Shown here: piece by piece, positions 23,489 through 35,641 of the stretch
Position numbering within the stretch: position 1 is the first letter of the stretch
How the letters are laid out: each line of letters begins with the position of its first letter
NCBI RefSeq assembly: GCF_000516985.1
Contig: NW_006917095.1
Location: 3,061,095 to 3,125,094, forward strand
Source: Pestalotiopsis fici W106-1
Taxonomy: Eukaryota; Ascomycota; Sordariomycetes; Amphisphaeriales; Sporocadaceae
DNA: 64,000 bases
Direction of reading: 5' to 3'
Notes under the pieces: generated by a model
Told to the model about the DNA's origin: nothing
Database searches by the model: none
The model's input: only the letters and a program-made list of their open reading frames with translations
Made by a program: the position numbers and the translations under genes

Positions 23489-25201
23489 TCAAGACTTTCT
23501 CTTCATCTCGTGTAGCCATCGCCCAAGCGCAATCATAGGGTACCCATGTCGAGAACTGGCATAGTCCAACCACAGGATATCTGGGAAACCCACACTGACA
23601 TACTCCTTTTGCGTCCAAGTGGCTCCGGGTCCAGCACCAATCCCTGCGCCAACCTCCTCGCTCACTGGACTGCCCGTCTGTGTCTTGACCAGATATTGAA
23701 CACCTCTTATCACGGCGCTATCCGTGGGCGGCAGGTGTGACAAGAGCCCCATGAGAGCCCAAGCAGTCTGCGTCGGCGTGCTCACACCGCGTCCAGCCTT
23801 TGTGGCATCGCTGTACGATGCGACATCCTCGCCCCACCCACCGTCTGCATTTTGTGTCGACTTGAGCCACGCCAACGGACATACAATCATTCTTTCAATA
23901 GTCTCCTTGATTTGTTGGTCGTCCTCGAAGAAGACTCGCACACTCATCAAGCCGCACAGTACACTACTCGTCCCGTCGAGATAGTTGATGTGCCACCGGC
24001 TACCCCAGATGCCTGTCCCGGTTTCTTGTACAGAGTCCAAAAACAAAATACCTCTACGGCATGCTTGCTGGATACGTTGGTAGTGAAATGTATTCACGAA
24101 TGTGGAACCACGTTTTGTGGCCGGGGAAGACAGAATAGACAGCACCATGCCCAGGCATTCCAGAATCCGGCCCGTGATATCGGGTACGCTAGGATCATAG
24201 AATTGATTGCCCTGGCCAAAAGGAAACAGATTGAGGTACCGATGGTCGTTGTTCAAGTCGAAACATGCCCAGCCGCCGTCGTAGCATTGCATACCGAGTA
24301 ACCAGTCAATAGCCCGGATGCATGATTGCGAAGTGACGTCTGAAGGAGTGTGCATGATGATGGTCATTAACGCCACGAGGGTGTCGTCAGTGTCTGGATA
24401 GTGGCTGTTCTACGTCGAGTCAGTACTTGAACCCAGATTTAATCATGGACAATGGGCGACTCACGCAATATTGAAAGGGCCATCCTCCCGGTGCTAGCAT
24501 TTGGTTGCGGACACGGTAATCGCCTTGTGTCTCTAGTATCTGGCGTGATTTGAACCACTGCGCTGTCAACTCCATTCTACTATCGGCAAGGCCTGTCTCG
24601 AGCAGCCCCATGGCCATAAGGGCCGTGTCCCAAACAGGACCAATGGTGACCTGCATTCTGATACCAAGGGTGTCTTCCCACAGGCATGTGTCAATGGCCG
24701 TCAAAAGATGCTGGACGGCTGGATGTTGTGCCGAGAATCCTTCAGCATGAAGTGCCATGACGGCGGCAAAATTGGAATTCCAGAAAGCGCCGTAGCCGCC
24801 GGCATCCAAGTGGTCCAGAATATATCGCACGCAGCAGGAAAGCGCATATGGTCTCGTCATGGGCACACGTCTCAGAATTGGATCCAGGATACCCAATGCC
24901 CTGTCAGCAAGGCTGCCGCAGAATCTCCCCTTTTCGCCGTCCCGCCACAGAGTTCCCAAGGGAGGTGTGAAACGCAGATGTTTGTCGTCGGGGTCCACGT
25001 AGAGCTCATCAAGGAATCCTTCGGGCACAATGCGGTACACGGGCCGGTGATGCCTCAGAATCATAATGGGGACGGCCGTGACGCGGGACCAGTAGCTAAA
25101 CGCATAGATGCTAACGGGCGCAGACGCGGGTAGCAGTATCAGCTCGGCGGGCACCTGGGCCATTTCATTCCAATCAAGGACACCCATAAGGGCCAGCTCT
25201 A
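23489..25201 (-). pseudogene. Class II terpene cyclase (squalene-hopene cyclase family), C-terminal part, split by retrotransposon
   Basis: Codons from 25196 downward continue the cyclase begun at 33222; 25197-25201 is a target-site duplication. Two coding blocks, 25196-24465 and 24409-23489, flank one intron (GTGAGT donor, acceptor GTAG). The catalytic acid motif DxDD is present as D-T-D-D in YPDTDDTLVA just after the intron. QW-type repeats are visible (QCYDGGWACFD, QNADGGWGED). The family protonates and cyclises squalene or related polyprenes to hopene-type triterpenes. With the N-terminal part this makes 689 codons with no stop, close to the family's usual 630-720 aa. As it stands, the 7.6-kb insertion separates this part from its promoter and start. 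Confidence 0.88.
25197..25201. repeat. Target-site duplication, left copy (CTCTA)
   Basis: Immediately abuts the left LTR. It matches the right copy CTCCA except for one C-to-T change, which fits RIP spilling over the element edge. Confidence 0.8.
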
Positions 25202-25711
25202 TATAACGACTATACTACGGGTTTTTAGAATAAACCTAAATATAGGGGTATTAGGGTTTATGCTAATAAGGAACGTTAAATAAAATACTAAATTAAGCAA
25301 AAAATAATTAAATATATTTTTAAATTAATATTATAAATATAATCGTTAAAGCGTATTAAATGCTTTACCTATAAATAAAATAAATATTTAAATTAATTAC
25401 TAAGGTAATAACTATTTATATAAGAAATTTTTTTATAATATATATTTATTTATTTTTTTATTAATATTCCTTAAATTATAATACTAAGCCGATTTTATAA
25501 TCTTAAAATCGATAAAATTTAATAATCCTAATAATTTAACCGTTTAAATTATTGCTAAAATTATAATTTTATTAGGCAGCTGGCTAGCAATTATCGAGGA
25601 TAATAATTCCTATTTTAATCTATTTCCGGCTTTTGGTACTAAGCCCTTTTTTTTTTCCCTTAAGCGCTAACGCATTTATTTATTTTTATATAAAAGTGCA
25701 TATTCGTAATA
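25202..25711 (-). repeat. LTR, left copy (3' LTR of the minus-strand element)
   Basis: 510 bp, aligned end to end with 32296-32805 with no length difference. Differences I checked are C/T or G/A transitions. On the minus strand it starts TATTACG and ends CGTTATA, consistent with original TG...CA ends. A purine tract (AAAAAAGGGAGCTAA on the minus strand, plus positions 25712-25726) lies directly inside it, marking it as the 3' LTR. Confidence 0.92.
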
Positions 25712-26439
25712 TTAGCTCCCTTTTTTATATTTTTTATTTTTAAAAAACTTTAAGCCGCTTAAATAGGTCGTAATGCCTATATACCGTAATTATTTTATTT
25801 CCCTTTTTTATCATTTTTTTTTTGCTTTATTTATAATATATGCTTATTATATTAAAATTTTTATCGGAAATAACGAAAAAACGAAAAACTTATAAATAAA
25901 TTAAGCTTTTTAATTTTATTAAATTAAACGGTTATATTATAAATATACCGTATACGCTTTATTTTAAAAATAAACGTCTTTACCGAATAGCGGACAAAAA
26001 ATCGATTTATTATTTAAAGTATATTGCGTATTTTTTTCGGAAATACGATAATATTTTAATAGCTTTTATGCTTCGGAAGGTTTTAGATTAATAGCGGAAA
26101 TTAAAAATCGAAAAAAAAAAGCGAGCGATAGTTTTTTAGAGTTTTACGAAAAAATAGTTAAGCTTTAATCTTTTTTAGCGGCTGCTGCTAATCGGTTATT
26201 TCGAATTCGGAAAATTAAAGCATAAATAAAGGTTTATAATTCCGAATTATTTGCTTATAATATAAAGGAATTAAATAAAGAAAATAAAGTTTTTCCTGCT
26301 TTTAAGAATTACGAATATTTTATAATAAACGATTTTTAATTATTAAATATTCCTAATAAACCCGATTAATCGGTATTCGGTTTCGGAAATAATTTTATAA
26401 ATTTCGGTTTTTTTATCGAAACTAAAAATATTAATTAAA

Positions 26440-28990
26440 AACAATATAATTTTTAATATACTTCTTAAGTTCCTAAATATTTTCCTTAGGTAGGTAATTT
26501 TTTTATTTAACGTAGAATTAGTATTTTCGTCCGATTTTTTTATAATTAATAATTTTTTTAATATCGTAATTTTGCTAATTTAGTTCGGTTTTTAGTATTT
26601 CGTCGATTTTAGCGTTTTTTAGTGCTAATTCGAATAATAAAATATAAAAGGTTTTATAGTTTTTTATAATTTTTAATAGCTTAAATCGGTAATTAACGTT
26701 CGAAATTTTCTTATCGATCTTAAATAATCCGAGTTTTTTAAAATCGAATTTATCGCTTAATCGTTTTATTTTAATATATTTGCGTAAAAAGTAAACTTTA
26801 TTTTTTTTTTAAAAATTAGTTTTTTAATTTTTTTTTTATCGTATTATATTTTTATTTTTTGTTAAATAGCAATAAAGGTTTTTTAAAATTTTGCTTATAG
26901 GTTTTTAAATTATTTAACGCGTAAAATAGCGTATAATGCAAATTCCTTTCTTTTTAGTGGTTTTTTAATAATATCGGGTTTATATCCGTAATTAGCGTAA
27001 AATAATAATATTCCGGTAGGTTTTCGTATTATATTATTATATATAAATTATGCGAATAATAATAGCGTAACCTAATTATTTTATTTATAATTAATATAAT
27101 ATTTAAAATATTTCTCGAATATTTAATTTACTCGTTTTATTTATCCGTTAATTTACAGATAAAAAGCTATTAAAAGCTTATAATCGCATTTTAGCTAATT
27201 AATAAATAATTTCCAAAATTTCGACATAAAAAGTTTATTTTTATTTAAAATAATTTTATTTAATAATCCGTGCTAGCTAACTATCGTTCGGAGGAATATA
27301 TAAGCTAGTTTTTCGACATTATTAGCTTTTTTATATAGAAAAAAATAAGCGTATTTCGTAAATTATTCGGTAAATATTAAAATATTATTATAAAAGGTTT
27401 TAATTAAAGGTTTTTTTAAAAATAGTAATTTTACGATAAAATTTAATGCTATAAATTTCTATACCTTATTTAACGGTAATATAAATTATAATTTTTTATA
27501 TTATTTATATCGTATTAATTTTGCCTTATTACATAAATTATATTTTTTAATAATATTATTAATATATTTGCGTAACTATAGGTAATCGAAATATTATTAG
27601 ATTTATTTAATTATTTTAAATATTTTTTAATATCCTTTAATAGGTAATTCGTAATAATCTTTAATTATTTAATCAAATAATACGTTTTTAATCTTAATTT
27701 TATTAGCGTATATATCGAATATACCGTTATCGTTAGTTATTTTTTTAATTTAGCTATTATCGTTACTAATTTTTATAATTATATATAAAGTTATAATAAA
27801 TATTAGGTTTCCGTTATCGTTTATCGAAAAAATAATATTAGTTTTTTTTAGTATTTCCTAAAAATAATTTAGTTTTCGGCTAAAAACGTTAGCTTTGCCG
27901 TTTTTTAATCTTTTACGGTAAATAATTTTAAAATTATAATTTACTAAGAATTTTGCCTATTTAATTTATTATTTATTAAATTTTTTATTAATAATAAATA
28001 AGGCTAGGTTTTTATAATCGGTATAAATTTTAATTTAATACTTAATTCCGCTAAAATAATATTTCCATTTTTAAAATGCTTCGATAATTGCTATAAGTTT
28101 TTTATTATAAATCTAGTAATTTAGTTATTTTTTTTATAAATTTTTTATTATAAAATACAATCGGGTATGGTTTCCCGTTATCGTCCTTTTATATAAATTA
28201 TCCGCCTATAGCATAATTTAAAATATTTATTTCGATTTTAAATTCTTATTCCGGGTCTACTATACGTATTATAAGCTTATCCGTAATTCGTTTTTTAATT
28301 ATTTTAAAGGCTTTTTACGCTTTAGGTATTTAATCGAAAAGTATATCTTTTTTTATTAAATACGTAAGCGGTACGGCAATATTTCCGAGTTTTTAAACAA
28401 ATATTTAGTAAAAGTTTACAAATCCTAAAAAAAATTTAATTTCTATTACCGAGGTTAAAATAGGCCAATTTTTTATTGCTAAAATTTTAAATAATTTTAT
28501 TTTAATTTTTCCAAGGGATATTATATATTTTACAAAAATAATTTTTTTTTTATAAAATTTATTTTTTTCGGGGTTAATTAGCAGGTTTACCCTTTATAAT
28601 TTTTATAATATTATTTTAACGTATTATTAATATTCGTTAAAATCCTTAAAATAAATAAATATATCGTCGAAGTATATTATTACGAATTTATTAAAGTATT
28701 TTTTTAAAACGTTATTAATTATATTTTAAAAATTTGCTAATACGTTAATTAATCCGAAAAATATAACCTTATATTTAAAATATCCGTATTTGCAACAAAA
28801 AGCGGTTTTTTATTTTTTTCCTTTTTTAATATATATTAAACCATACGCGTTAGGCAAATCTAGGGCTATAAATTATTAAGCTCCGTGCAATTTATCGCGT
28901 AGGTTTTTAATTAAAAATAAAAAGTATCGGTTTTTAATCGTAATATCGTTAAGCTTGCGGTAATCGATATAAAATCTTTATTTAGGTTTT
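26440..28990 (-). pseudogene. Dead pol region of the retrotransposon (RT, RNase H, integrase, chromodomain)
   Basis: Translating the minus strand shows family motifs broken by stops. RT: FYIDYRKLND near 28950-28985 and YFDDIFIY at 28651-28674, the latter containing the catalytic YxDD. RNase H: LIAIIEAFK near 28070-28097. Integrase core: FTKYAYFF near 27340-27365 and FLRTIVS further in. Chromodomain: YDIKKI followed by FYVK and NYLPKENI near 26470-26570. The intervening stops are mostly TAA/TAG where Trp, Gln or Arg codons would be expected, the pattern left by C-to-T and G-to-A changes. No functional product is possible. Confidence 0.85.
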
Positions 28991-31900
28991 CCGTTTTTGC
29001 TTTTTTTAGGTATAAAGAATATTAGGTATTTTGCAGGTAAAATAAATTTTGTAATTTATCCCTTTTATAATATATCCGCTAGGTATTTTTTTAGTGCCTT
29101 TTCGTGCTAAGGTTTTATTAGGTACGTTGGCATAAAATATAGTTTCTTTCCTTTTTAGAGAGGTATTTTATAGTCGTATTTTATATGCTTTAGTAATTCT
29201 ATTTTTAATATTTTATTAAATAAATCGCTAAATTTTTAGTATTTTTTTAATATTTTAATTTCGAATTTCGGCTTAATATACTTAATTATAAAATAGAATT
29301 TAAATATTTTAAGGTTGCTTAAAAGTCCGTTTTTTAAGCGCTCCTTAAAGGCTAATTTTCTTTTTGGTATATTTTATTAAAATTAGCTAATATTCTAATT
29401 TACTTTTAGGTTATTCGCTTATAATTAAAGTATTTCTAAAATAATATCGTAATCCGTGATTTTTATAATATCGCATTTAAGTCCTTTTTTATAATTTTAA
29501 ATATAAATTTAAATATACGCAGTTTTTATATTTATAATTCCGTTTTTATACGATATAGGTTTTTTATTAATAATATTAAATATATAAAGCGTTTTTTTTT
29601 GCTTTTATAATATTTATAAAGCGTTAATAATTATTAGCGAAATAAAAATTTTTTAAGCTTTTATATTTATTAAGGCTTATATTTTTTAGTTTATAATTTT
29701 AATTTAAATCGTAAAATATTCGTTAATATTAATGCTATTTATGGCATATATAGATTTTTCGATTTAGGACCGCTTTTATTTTTTTAAAAGTGGTTTAGGT
29801 TTTTTTTTAGATTTTTATTTAGTCGTTTATTGGCTTATCGTTTTTCGGCGGCCGTATATATTTATTATTTTAATATACTTAGGTTTTTTTTAGCTTATAA
29901 GGGTTAATTTTTATATTATTTGGATAATTCGCCTGTTTTTTGCTATATATTAAAAATATTTCCTTATAATTTATTATCCTTAAAGGACTTTTTTAGCTTT
30001 TTGGTTTCTTTATATTTTAAATAAAATCGTCTAATTTTTAATAGGCTAATATCGTTAATGGTTTTTTTAATTAAAATAATTAGTTGGATTATCGAAAATT
30101 AAAAATATCGCGGTAGTGCTTTCTGCGTCGTTTTTATGGCGTTATCGATTACCGTCGTATATCGAATTAGGGTTATTTTAAGTTGATTTATGGCCCGTAG
30201 TTTTTTAATTTATCGTTATGCTTTAGCTTTATTTTTTATATAAAGGTTATATCCGTTTATTATATATTTTAATTATAGCTATTTTTCCGTATTTAAATAT
30301 TATTTTAGGCTAAAGTGCGTAGCGAATATAACGTATCCTCGGGTATCGCAATAGCTTATTTTTATTTTTTTTATAAATCCCGCTAAATAAAGGTAATTTA
30401 TAACGGTTTTTTTTATTTTAAAAAGGAAAATTTTTTGCTAAACCTTTAATTTTAGGTATTCGTCGTATTTTAAATCGATATATCCTATTTACGCAATTTA
30501 ATGGTATTATTTATGCTTAATATTAAATCAAGGATTATTTTTAAAAATAGCGCTTAGGGTTTTTTTTTTTATATTATATTAATAGTTTTTTAAAGGATTT
30601 TTATAAGTTATTATCCTAATCCGTATATTTTTACTATAATAATTATATAGGAGGTACCGGGTTTAATTAATTAATTTCGTCGAATTATAATCTCGAATAT
30701 TTCGTTATCCGAAATTTATAATTATCGCATTAGTCGTTATTTTTCCGGTAATCCGTTAATATTACAAATATTATTAAGTGCGTAAAAGTCGATTTTGCTA
30801 TAATTTTTATTATTATTACTAATATTATCGATCGATTTTTTTAATTTTACTTTTAGGACCTAGTATTCGGCTTATTATATTTAAAAATAAGCTTCGTTTT
30901 TTAAAGCATTAGGTATAATTTCGCTATTATTATTTTATATTTATTTTTTTAAATTAAAAATAATAATTCTTTTTAGGCGTATAATTGCTAAAGTTTTTTA
31001 TTTTTAAAAGTATTATTTATTATTATTTTTACTAAATTTATACGTTCGATAAGCGTTATCGAAGCACGCCGTTTATAAAAATAATTTATAAAGTATATTA
31101 TCTTATTTAATATTATTAAATTGCTTTTTACCTTTTAATACGGGCTTAAATTTAGTTTTTTTAAATTAGCGATATTTATTAATATAATATTTTATTTTAT
31201 TATAATTATAATATTTAATTTTAAATTTATTTTTTCGTTAAATAGCGTTAAAATTTATTTATTTATTATAGGTTCCGTATAAGGTTTTACTTTTTTAATT
31301 ATTATTTCGCTAATTGCTTCCGTTATACTAGGGTTTTCTTATATTAGCTATAATACGCTATTAATATTTAGGTATATATCGTTTTTTAGATTTCCGCGCG
31401 TATAGCTAATTATTGATACGTACCGTAAATTCCGTATATTTAATAAAATCTTTTAAAAAGTATAAAATCCTGTTAATTTCGTTTTTTATTTTTTTTTAAA
31501 CCTTTAATAATATAATATAATTTTAGTATCGTTAATATAATTTATACGGGCGATAATCCTTTTAAATTTAGCGGTATATATTAATATTAATTTTTTTTAT
31601 TTAAAGGTTTTAAATTTTTTTTCGGCTTATTTTTTTTCGTTAAAATTTTAAAATAATAATTTAAACGTTTTTTTAAAACTTGCGTATAATTTAAAAATTT
31701 TTTATATTTCGTTTTTATATTAATTAAATATTTATCCGTATTTATTTACTTCGGAAAAATAAAATTCGAATTACGCAAAAACGCGTTTTTTTAAAAAAAA
31801 AATGCCGCGTAAACAGTTTTTTAAAGGTTATTTTAAAAGCTTTTTATATAAAATAAATAATAGGCATAAATTTATATAAAGTATTTTTTAAATTTTTTAA

Positions 31901-32295
31901 AAATTCCGTCGTACGTTATAAAGGTATTAAATTTAAGCTTATCGATTTTTTAAATTAATATAATAATAATATTAGCTGCTCCCTTTATAACGGTATTAAA
32001 GGCCTGGAGTTTTTTAATAAGCTTAGATTTGCGATTTTTTTTTTTTAAAAATCGACGAATTTTTTTTAAAAATATTATTATATTATTTTTTAAAGATTTT
32101 AAAGTCGTTTTCTGCTTTAATATCGATATTTATAGCTTTGGTAAATATTTTTTAAAATACTTATCCGGAAGTGGTTTTTTCGGTGCCTTTATTTTTTTTA
32201 TTATAACCGCTATTATTTTTGCTAACGGTAAATATTTTGCCGGTTATTATTTAGTTAATTTTTAGTAAAACGTATTTAAATAAAAATAATTAAAA

Positions 32296-32805
32296 TATAA
32301 CGATTATATTACGGGTTTTTAAAATAAACCTAAATATAAGGGTATTAAGGTTTATATTAATAGGGAACGTTAAATAAAATATTAAATTAAACAAAAAATA
32401 ACTAAATATATTTTTAAATTAATATTATAAATATAATCGTTAAAGCGTATTAAATGCTTTACTTATAAATAAAATAAATGCTTAAATTAATTATTAAAAT
32501 AATAATTATTTATATAGGAAATTTTTTTATAATATATATTTATTTATTCTTTTATTAATATTTTTTAAATTATAATGCTAAGCCGATTTTATAATTTTAG
32601 AATCGATAAAATTTAATAATTTTAATAATTTAACCGTTTAGATTATTACCAAAATTATAATCCTATTAGGCAGCTGGCTAGCAATTATCGAGGATAATGG
32701 TTCCTATTTTGACCTATTCCCGGCTTTCGGTGCTAAGCCCCTCCCTTTTTCCCTTAAGCGCTAACGCATTTGTTTGTTTTTATGCAAGGGTGCATATTCG
32801 TAATA
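32296..32805 (-). repeat. LTR, right copy (5' LTR of the minus-strand element)
   Basis: 510 bp, partner of 25202-25711. Its right-hand end is visibly less mutated: it keeps GCATTTGTTTGTTTTTATGC where the other copy has the A/T version. It should have carried the element's promoter. Confidence 0.92.
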
Positions 32806-32810
32806 CTCCA
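32806..32810. repeat. Target-site duplication, right copy (CTCCA)
   Basis: Directly outside the right LTR. On the minus strand this is part of the cyclase codons CTG-GAG, so it is probably the unmutated original. Confidence 0.8.
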
Positions 32811-33222
32811 GCTGAGTGAAGACACCCATTTTGCTGATCCCGCCTTGGGATAGAATAAAGGATTGAGCCCTCTGCATTGCGTAGCTCTCGGTAGGCACGC
32901 CAAGGAGCTTGAGGGCAAAATAACCCTCGGTCGTCGTTGAAACATCCCCAGGCCTGTCGGGCAGTAGGCCCCATGATCCGTCTGATGTGTTCTGCCGAGA
33001 CTGTATCCATTGGGCCATCTTCCCTGCTTCCTTTTCGGAGAGAGGAGGTCCCAGCATTTTTCGTAGACAAATGTACCCGGCCGTGAAACCAACGGTGGCT
33101 CGAAGCTCCGTGAGCCAGTGGCCGTCGGGTTTCATGGCATGGTGTGCATAGTCTGCGGCCAGTTGCACCGCAGTTGAAACAGACTTTTGTAGACCTGTTG
33201 TGTTTTCGAGATTTTCTGACAT
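32806..33222 (-). pseudogene. Class II terpene cyclase, N-terminal part, split by retrotransposon
   Basis: ATG at 33222 (MSENLENTTG), 139 codons to the insertion point. Contains a QW-type repeat (QSRQNTSDGSWGLLPD) and the family's YFALKLLGV and A-Q-S-F-I-L helix. Immediately after the insertion point the frame runs into LTR sequence and stops within about a dozen codons, so at most a truncated ~155-aa product is made. The reading frame resumes at 25196 exactly in phase (417 nt here, 732 nt in the next block). No stops or frameshifts are seen in either half, so the insertion appears to be the main lesion. Confidence 0.88.
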
Positions 33223-33901
33223 TTTCAAGTATTGAGTCTAGTCAGCAGATGCTCTCTGTTCACAGAAATGTAATACACTTAGATGATCTGGGCGGAGGGA
33301 CACTACACGGATGAAATTATGATACATATATGTTGCGTACATATCGTTACCCCCATATCGCAAAAGTGGGAGCTCCACACCGAGCTGAGGCTAGTGTAGA
33401 GACGTATAACGCGTATGCAACCATATACGGCACAGCACATCTTACAAGACCGGCTCGTGTACAGGGACTAGTTTCCTCGGTACGAAACATGCATGAAATC
33501 GGGTAGAAATCTGCGTTTGCATCTCTAGCAAAGACGAGAATGAGCCGAGCGCTTACGTGTCACTCAACTGACACCATAATGCTCAAACGATGCGCGCATG
33601 CTTACATGATCTGACTCTAATGCAAACAACCTTAGCGCCATGCAGTTAGAAAGAACCATTGACTAAAAAACCTGGATTATACCAATTGATTCATGGTTAT
33701 GTGGAGAAAAAGTATAACGGCTGCTAATAATAGCATGTATGTACATCAGCAATATATGCATGCGAGCATCTATGGTTCTTATCTATGCCCACATCCTGAG
33801 TCATATATCCTTTGGGACATGACTGAAGTCGTACTAGACGGAACAGTGCCATGGCTTGATCTCGAGCCTTTCAGCTTTTCATTCTTCATCGCCGGAAAAC
33901 C
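33223..33901. promoter_or_regulatory. Divergent promoter region, terpene cyclase / P450
   Basis: 679 bp between the cyclase ATG (leftward) and the P450 ATG (rightward), with normal base composition. Divergent spacing of this kind is common in co-regulated fungal biosynthetic clusters. No specific operator was identified. Confidence 0.4.
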
Positions 33902-35641
33902 ATGGAGCAGATCATTACAATGGACGGAGCTCTAAGAATGAGCAACCTTTTCGTCGTTTGCTTTGCCGTGGTACGTGTCGCAGAACCATCTGCATAAAAC
34001 TGAACATCTGATCTGATATTGTCCGACTAGACTGTGATTGTATGGATTATTGTGGAAGCATTTTACAATGTCTTTTTCCATCCACTCCGCAATTTTCCAG
34101 GCCCTCTGCTATGGCGCGCCTTTCGCCTTCCCTATGTTGTCAAGGCAATCCAGGGCCGTCTAGCCTTTGACATGCTTCCGATCCATGAACAATATGGACC
34201 CGTGGTACGCATTGCTCCCAACGAGCTCGCATTTGCGCATGCGTCGGCCTGGCGCGACATTATGGGCGGCAAGCAAGATTTTGCAAAATGGGACGAGTAC
34301 TACAAAGTTCAAGATCGCCAGGCTACGAACATCATGTTTGCACCTGCTGAGGAGCATGCCCAGATGCGTCGAGCAGTAGGCGTGGGCTTTTCTGACCGGG
34401 TATTAAGGGACATGGAACCGCTGATTCAAAACTCCATTGGCCTACTTATTCGCAGATTGCGGGATCAGTGCAAGTCACCTGAGGTATCTGGCAAGATTGA
34501 CATGTCGGCGTGGTTCAATTTTACAACATTTGACCTTATTGGCAATTTGGTAATGGGCGAATCTTACCATTGTCTGGAGAATGCCGATTATCACCCCTGG
34601 GTGCGACCCATCTTCCAGGTCACATATATCAGTGCCATCATGTCCTCACTAGGGCACTATCCGTGGTTCAAGTCAACTCTGCTACGTCTTTTCAGACCGA
34701 TAATCTCCAAGAAAATACTCAACCATCAGGCATACACGAGGGAAAAGCTTGAAAAACGCATGACGGTCAAGCGAACTGATCTTGTCGAGGCCATGTTGGA
34801 CATCAACAAGAAAAATGTGAGCCAAAAATTTTGTTGCTTCATTATTCGAGCCTGTCCCGATGAAACTCACATGAGAACCTCTTTTATAGGAGATGGAAAT
34901 GGATAAGCTCGTCATGAATGCCTCGGTACTTATCGTGGCTGGCTCTGAAACTACCGCCACCGTGCTCTCTGGCGTTACCTATCTACTTTTGAGACATCCT
35001 GAAAAGTTGGCAAGACTCACAAGGGAAGTGAGAAGTGCATTTGTTAGCGACGACGATATAACCATGGCCAAAGCCAGTCAGCTGGATTACATGTTGGCTT
35101 GCTTGGAAGAAACGATGCGATTGTACCCTCCAGTTCCGATTGGCATGCCAAGGATCGTGCCAAAGGGCGGTCGTATCATCGGTGGGTCTTTTGTACCTGA
35201 GAATGTATGTTTCTTCCTTTCCCCAGTTCGATGAACCTCCAAGCTGAAAATGTAGACTCATGTTGCCATATGGCATTGGGCGTTATATCGCAATCCTGCC
35301 TACTTTATAAACCCGACGAGCTTCTGTCCGGAACGTTTCCTGGGTGATCCAAAGTTTGCAGGCGACGAGCGAGATATCCTCCAACCATTCCATGTTGGGA
35401 AGCGTAATTGTATTGGAAGATCGTGAGTTATTGCATCCAAGTTAATGACAAGCGCTGATGTACTCATGGTTGCAACAGGTTGGCCTATATCGAGATGCGC
35501 TTGGCCCTGGCCCGAATGCTCTTCAACTTTGACATGGTGCTAAGTGACGAGAGTCGTGACTGGTTGGCAAACCAAAAGGCTTACAATATATGGTCCAAGC
35601 CGCCTTTGCACATTCGCTTGAGTCCACGGAACCTGAGTTAG
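33902..35641 (+). CDS. Cytochrome P450 next to the terpene cyclase
   Basis: Five exons: 33902-33970, 34031-34816, 34890-35204, 35256-35422 and 35479-35641; total 1500 nt, 499 aa. An N-terminal hydrophobic anchor is followed by PLRNFPGPLLWR. Motifs: I-helix VAGSETTAT, K-helix EETMR (ExxR), PERF meander, and heme loop FHVGKRNCIGR with the ligand Cys at about residue 442. All motifs are intact, so the gene appears functional although its neighbour is disrupted. It resembles fungal secondary-metabolism P450s (isotrichodermin hydroxylase / benzoate hydroxylase-like style). It may hydroxylate the triterpene made by the neighbouring cyclase, which is inferred from position only. Confidence 0.87.

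Larger units (their letters stand above)
25202..32805 (-). mobile_element. RIP-degraded Ty3/gypsy chromodomain LTR retrotransposon, 7604 bp
   Basis: Full-length element bounded by two 510-bp LTRs and a 5-bp target duplication (CTCTA/CTCCA), inserted in a squalene-hopene cyclase gene. The interior is extremely AT-rich with TpA everywhere, and all coding frames are full of stops, as after RIP. On the minus strand the order is reverse transcriptase (about 28.5-29.0 kb), RNase H (about 28.0-28.1 kb), integrase core (about 27.0-27.4 kb) and a C-terminal chromodomain (about 26.45-26.6 kb), the order of Ty3/gypsy chromoviruses. Gag should lie in 29.5-32.3 kb, but I could not confirm a zinc knuckle. 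The primer-binding site next to 32295 is not recognisable, presumably mutated. Confidence 0.92.

Noticed and set aside
32029..32265. 78-codon open frame on the plus strand
   Set aside because: Low-complexity Phe/Ile/Lys frame inside the RIP-mutated element, antisense to the element's coding strand; chance.
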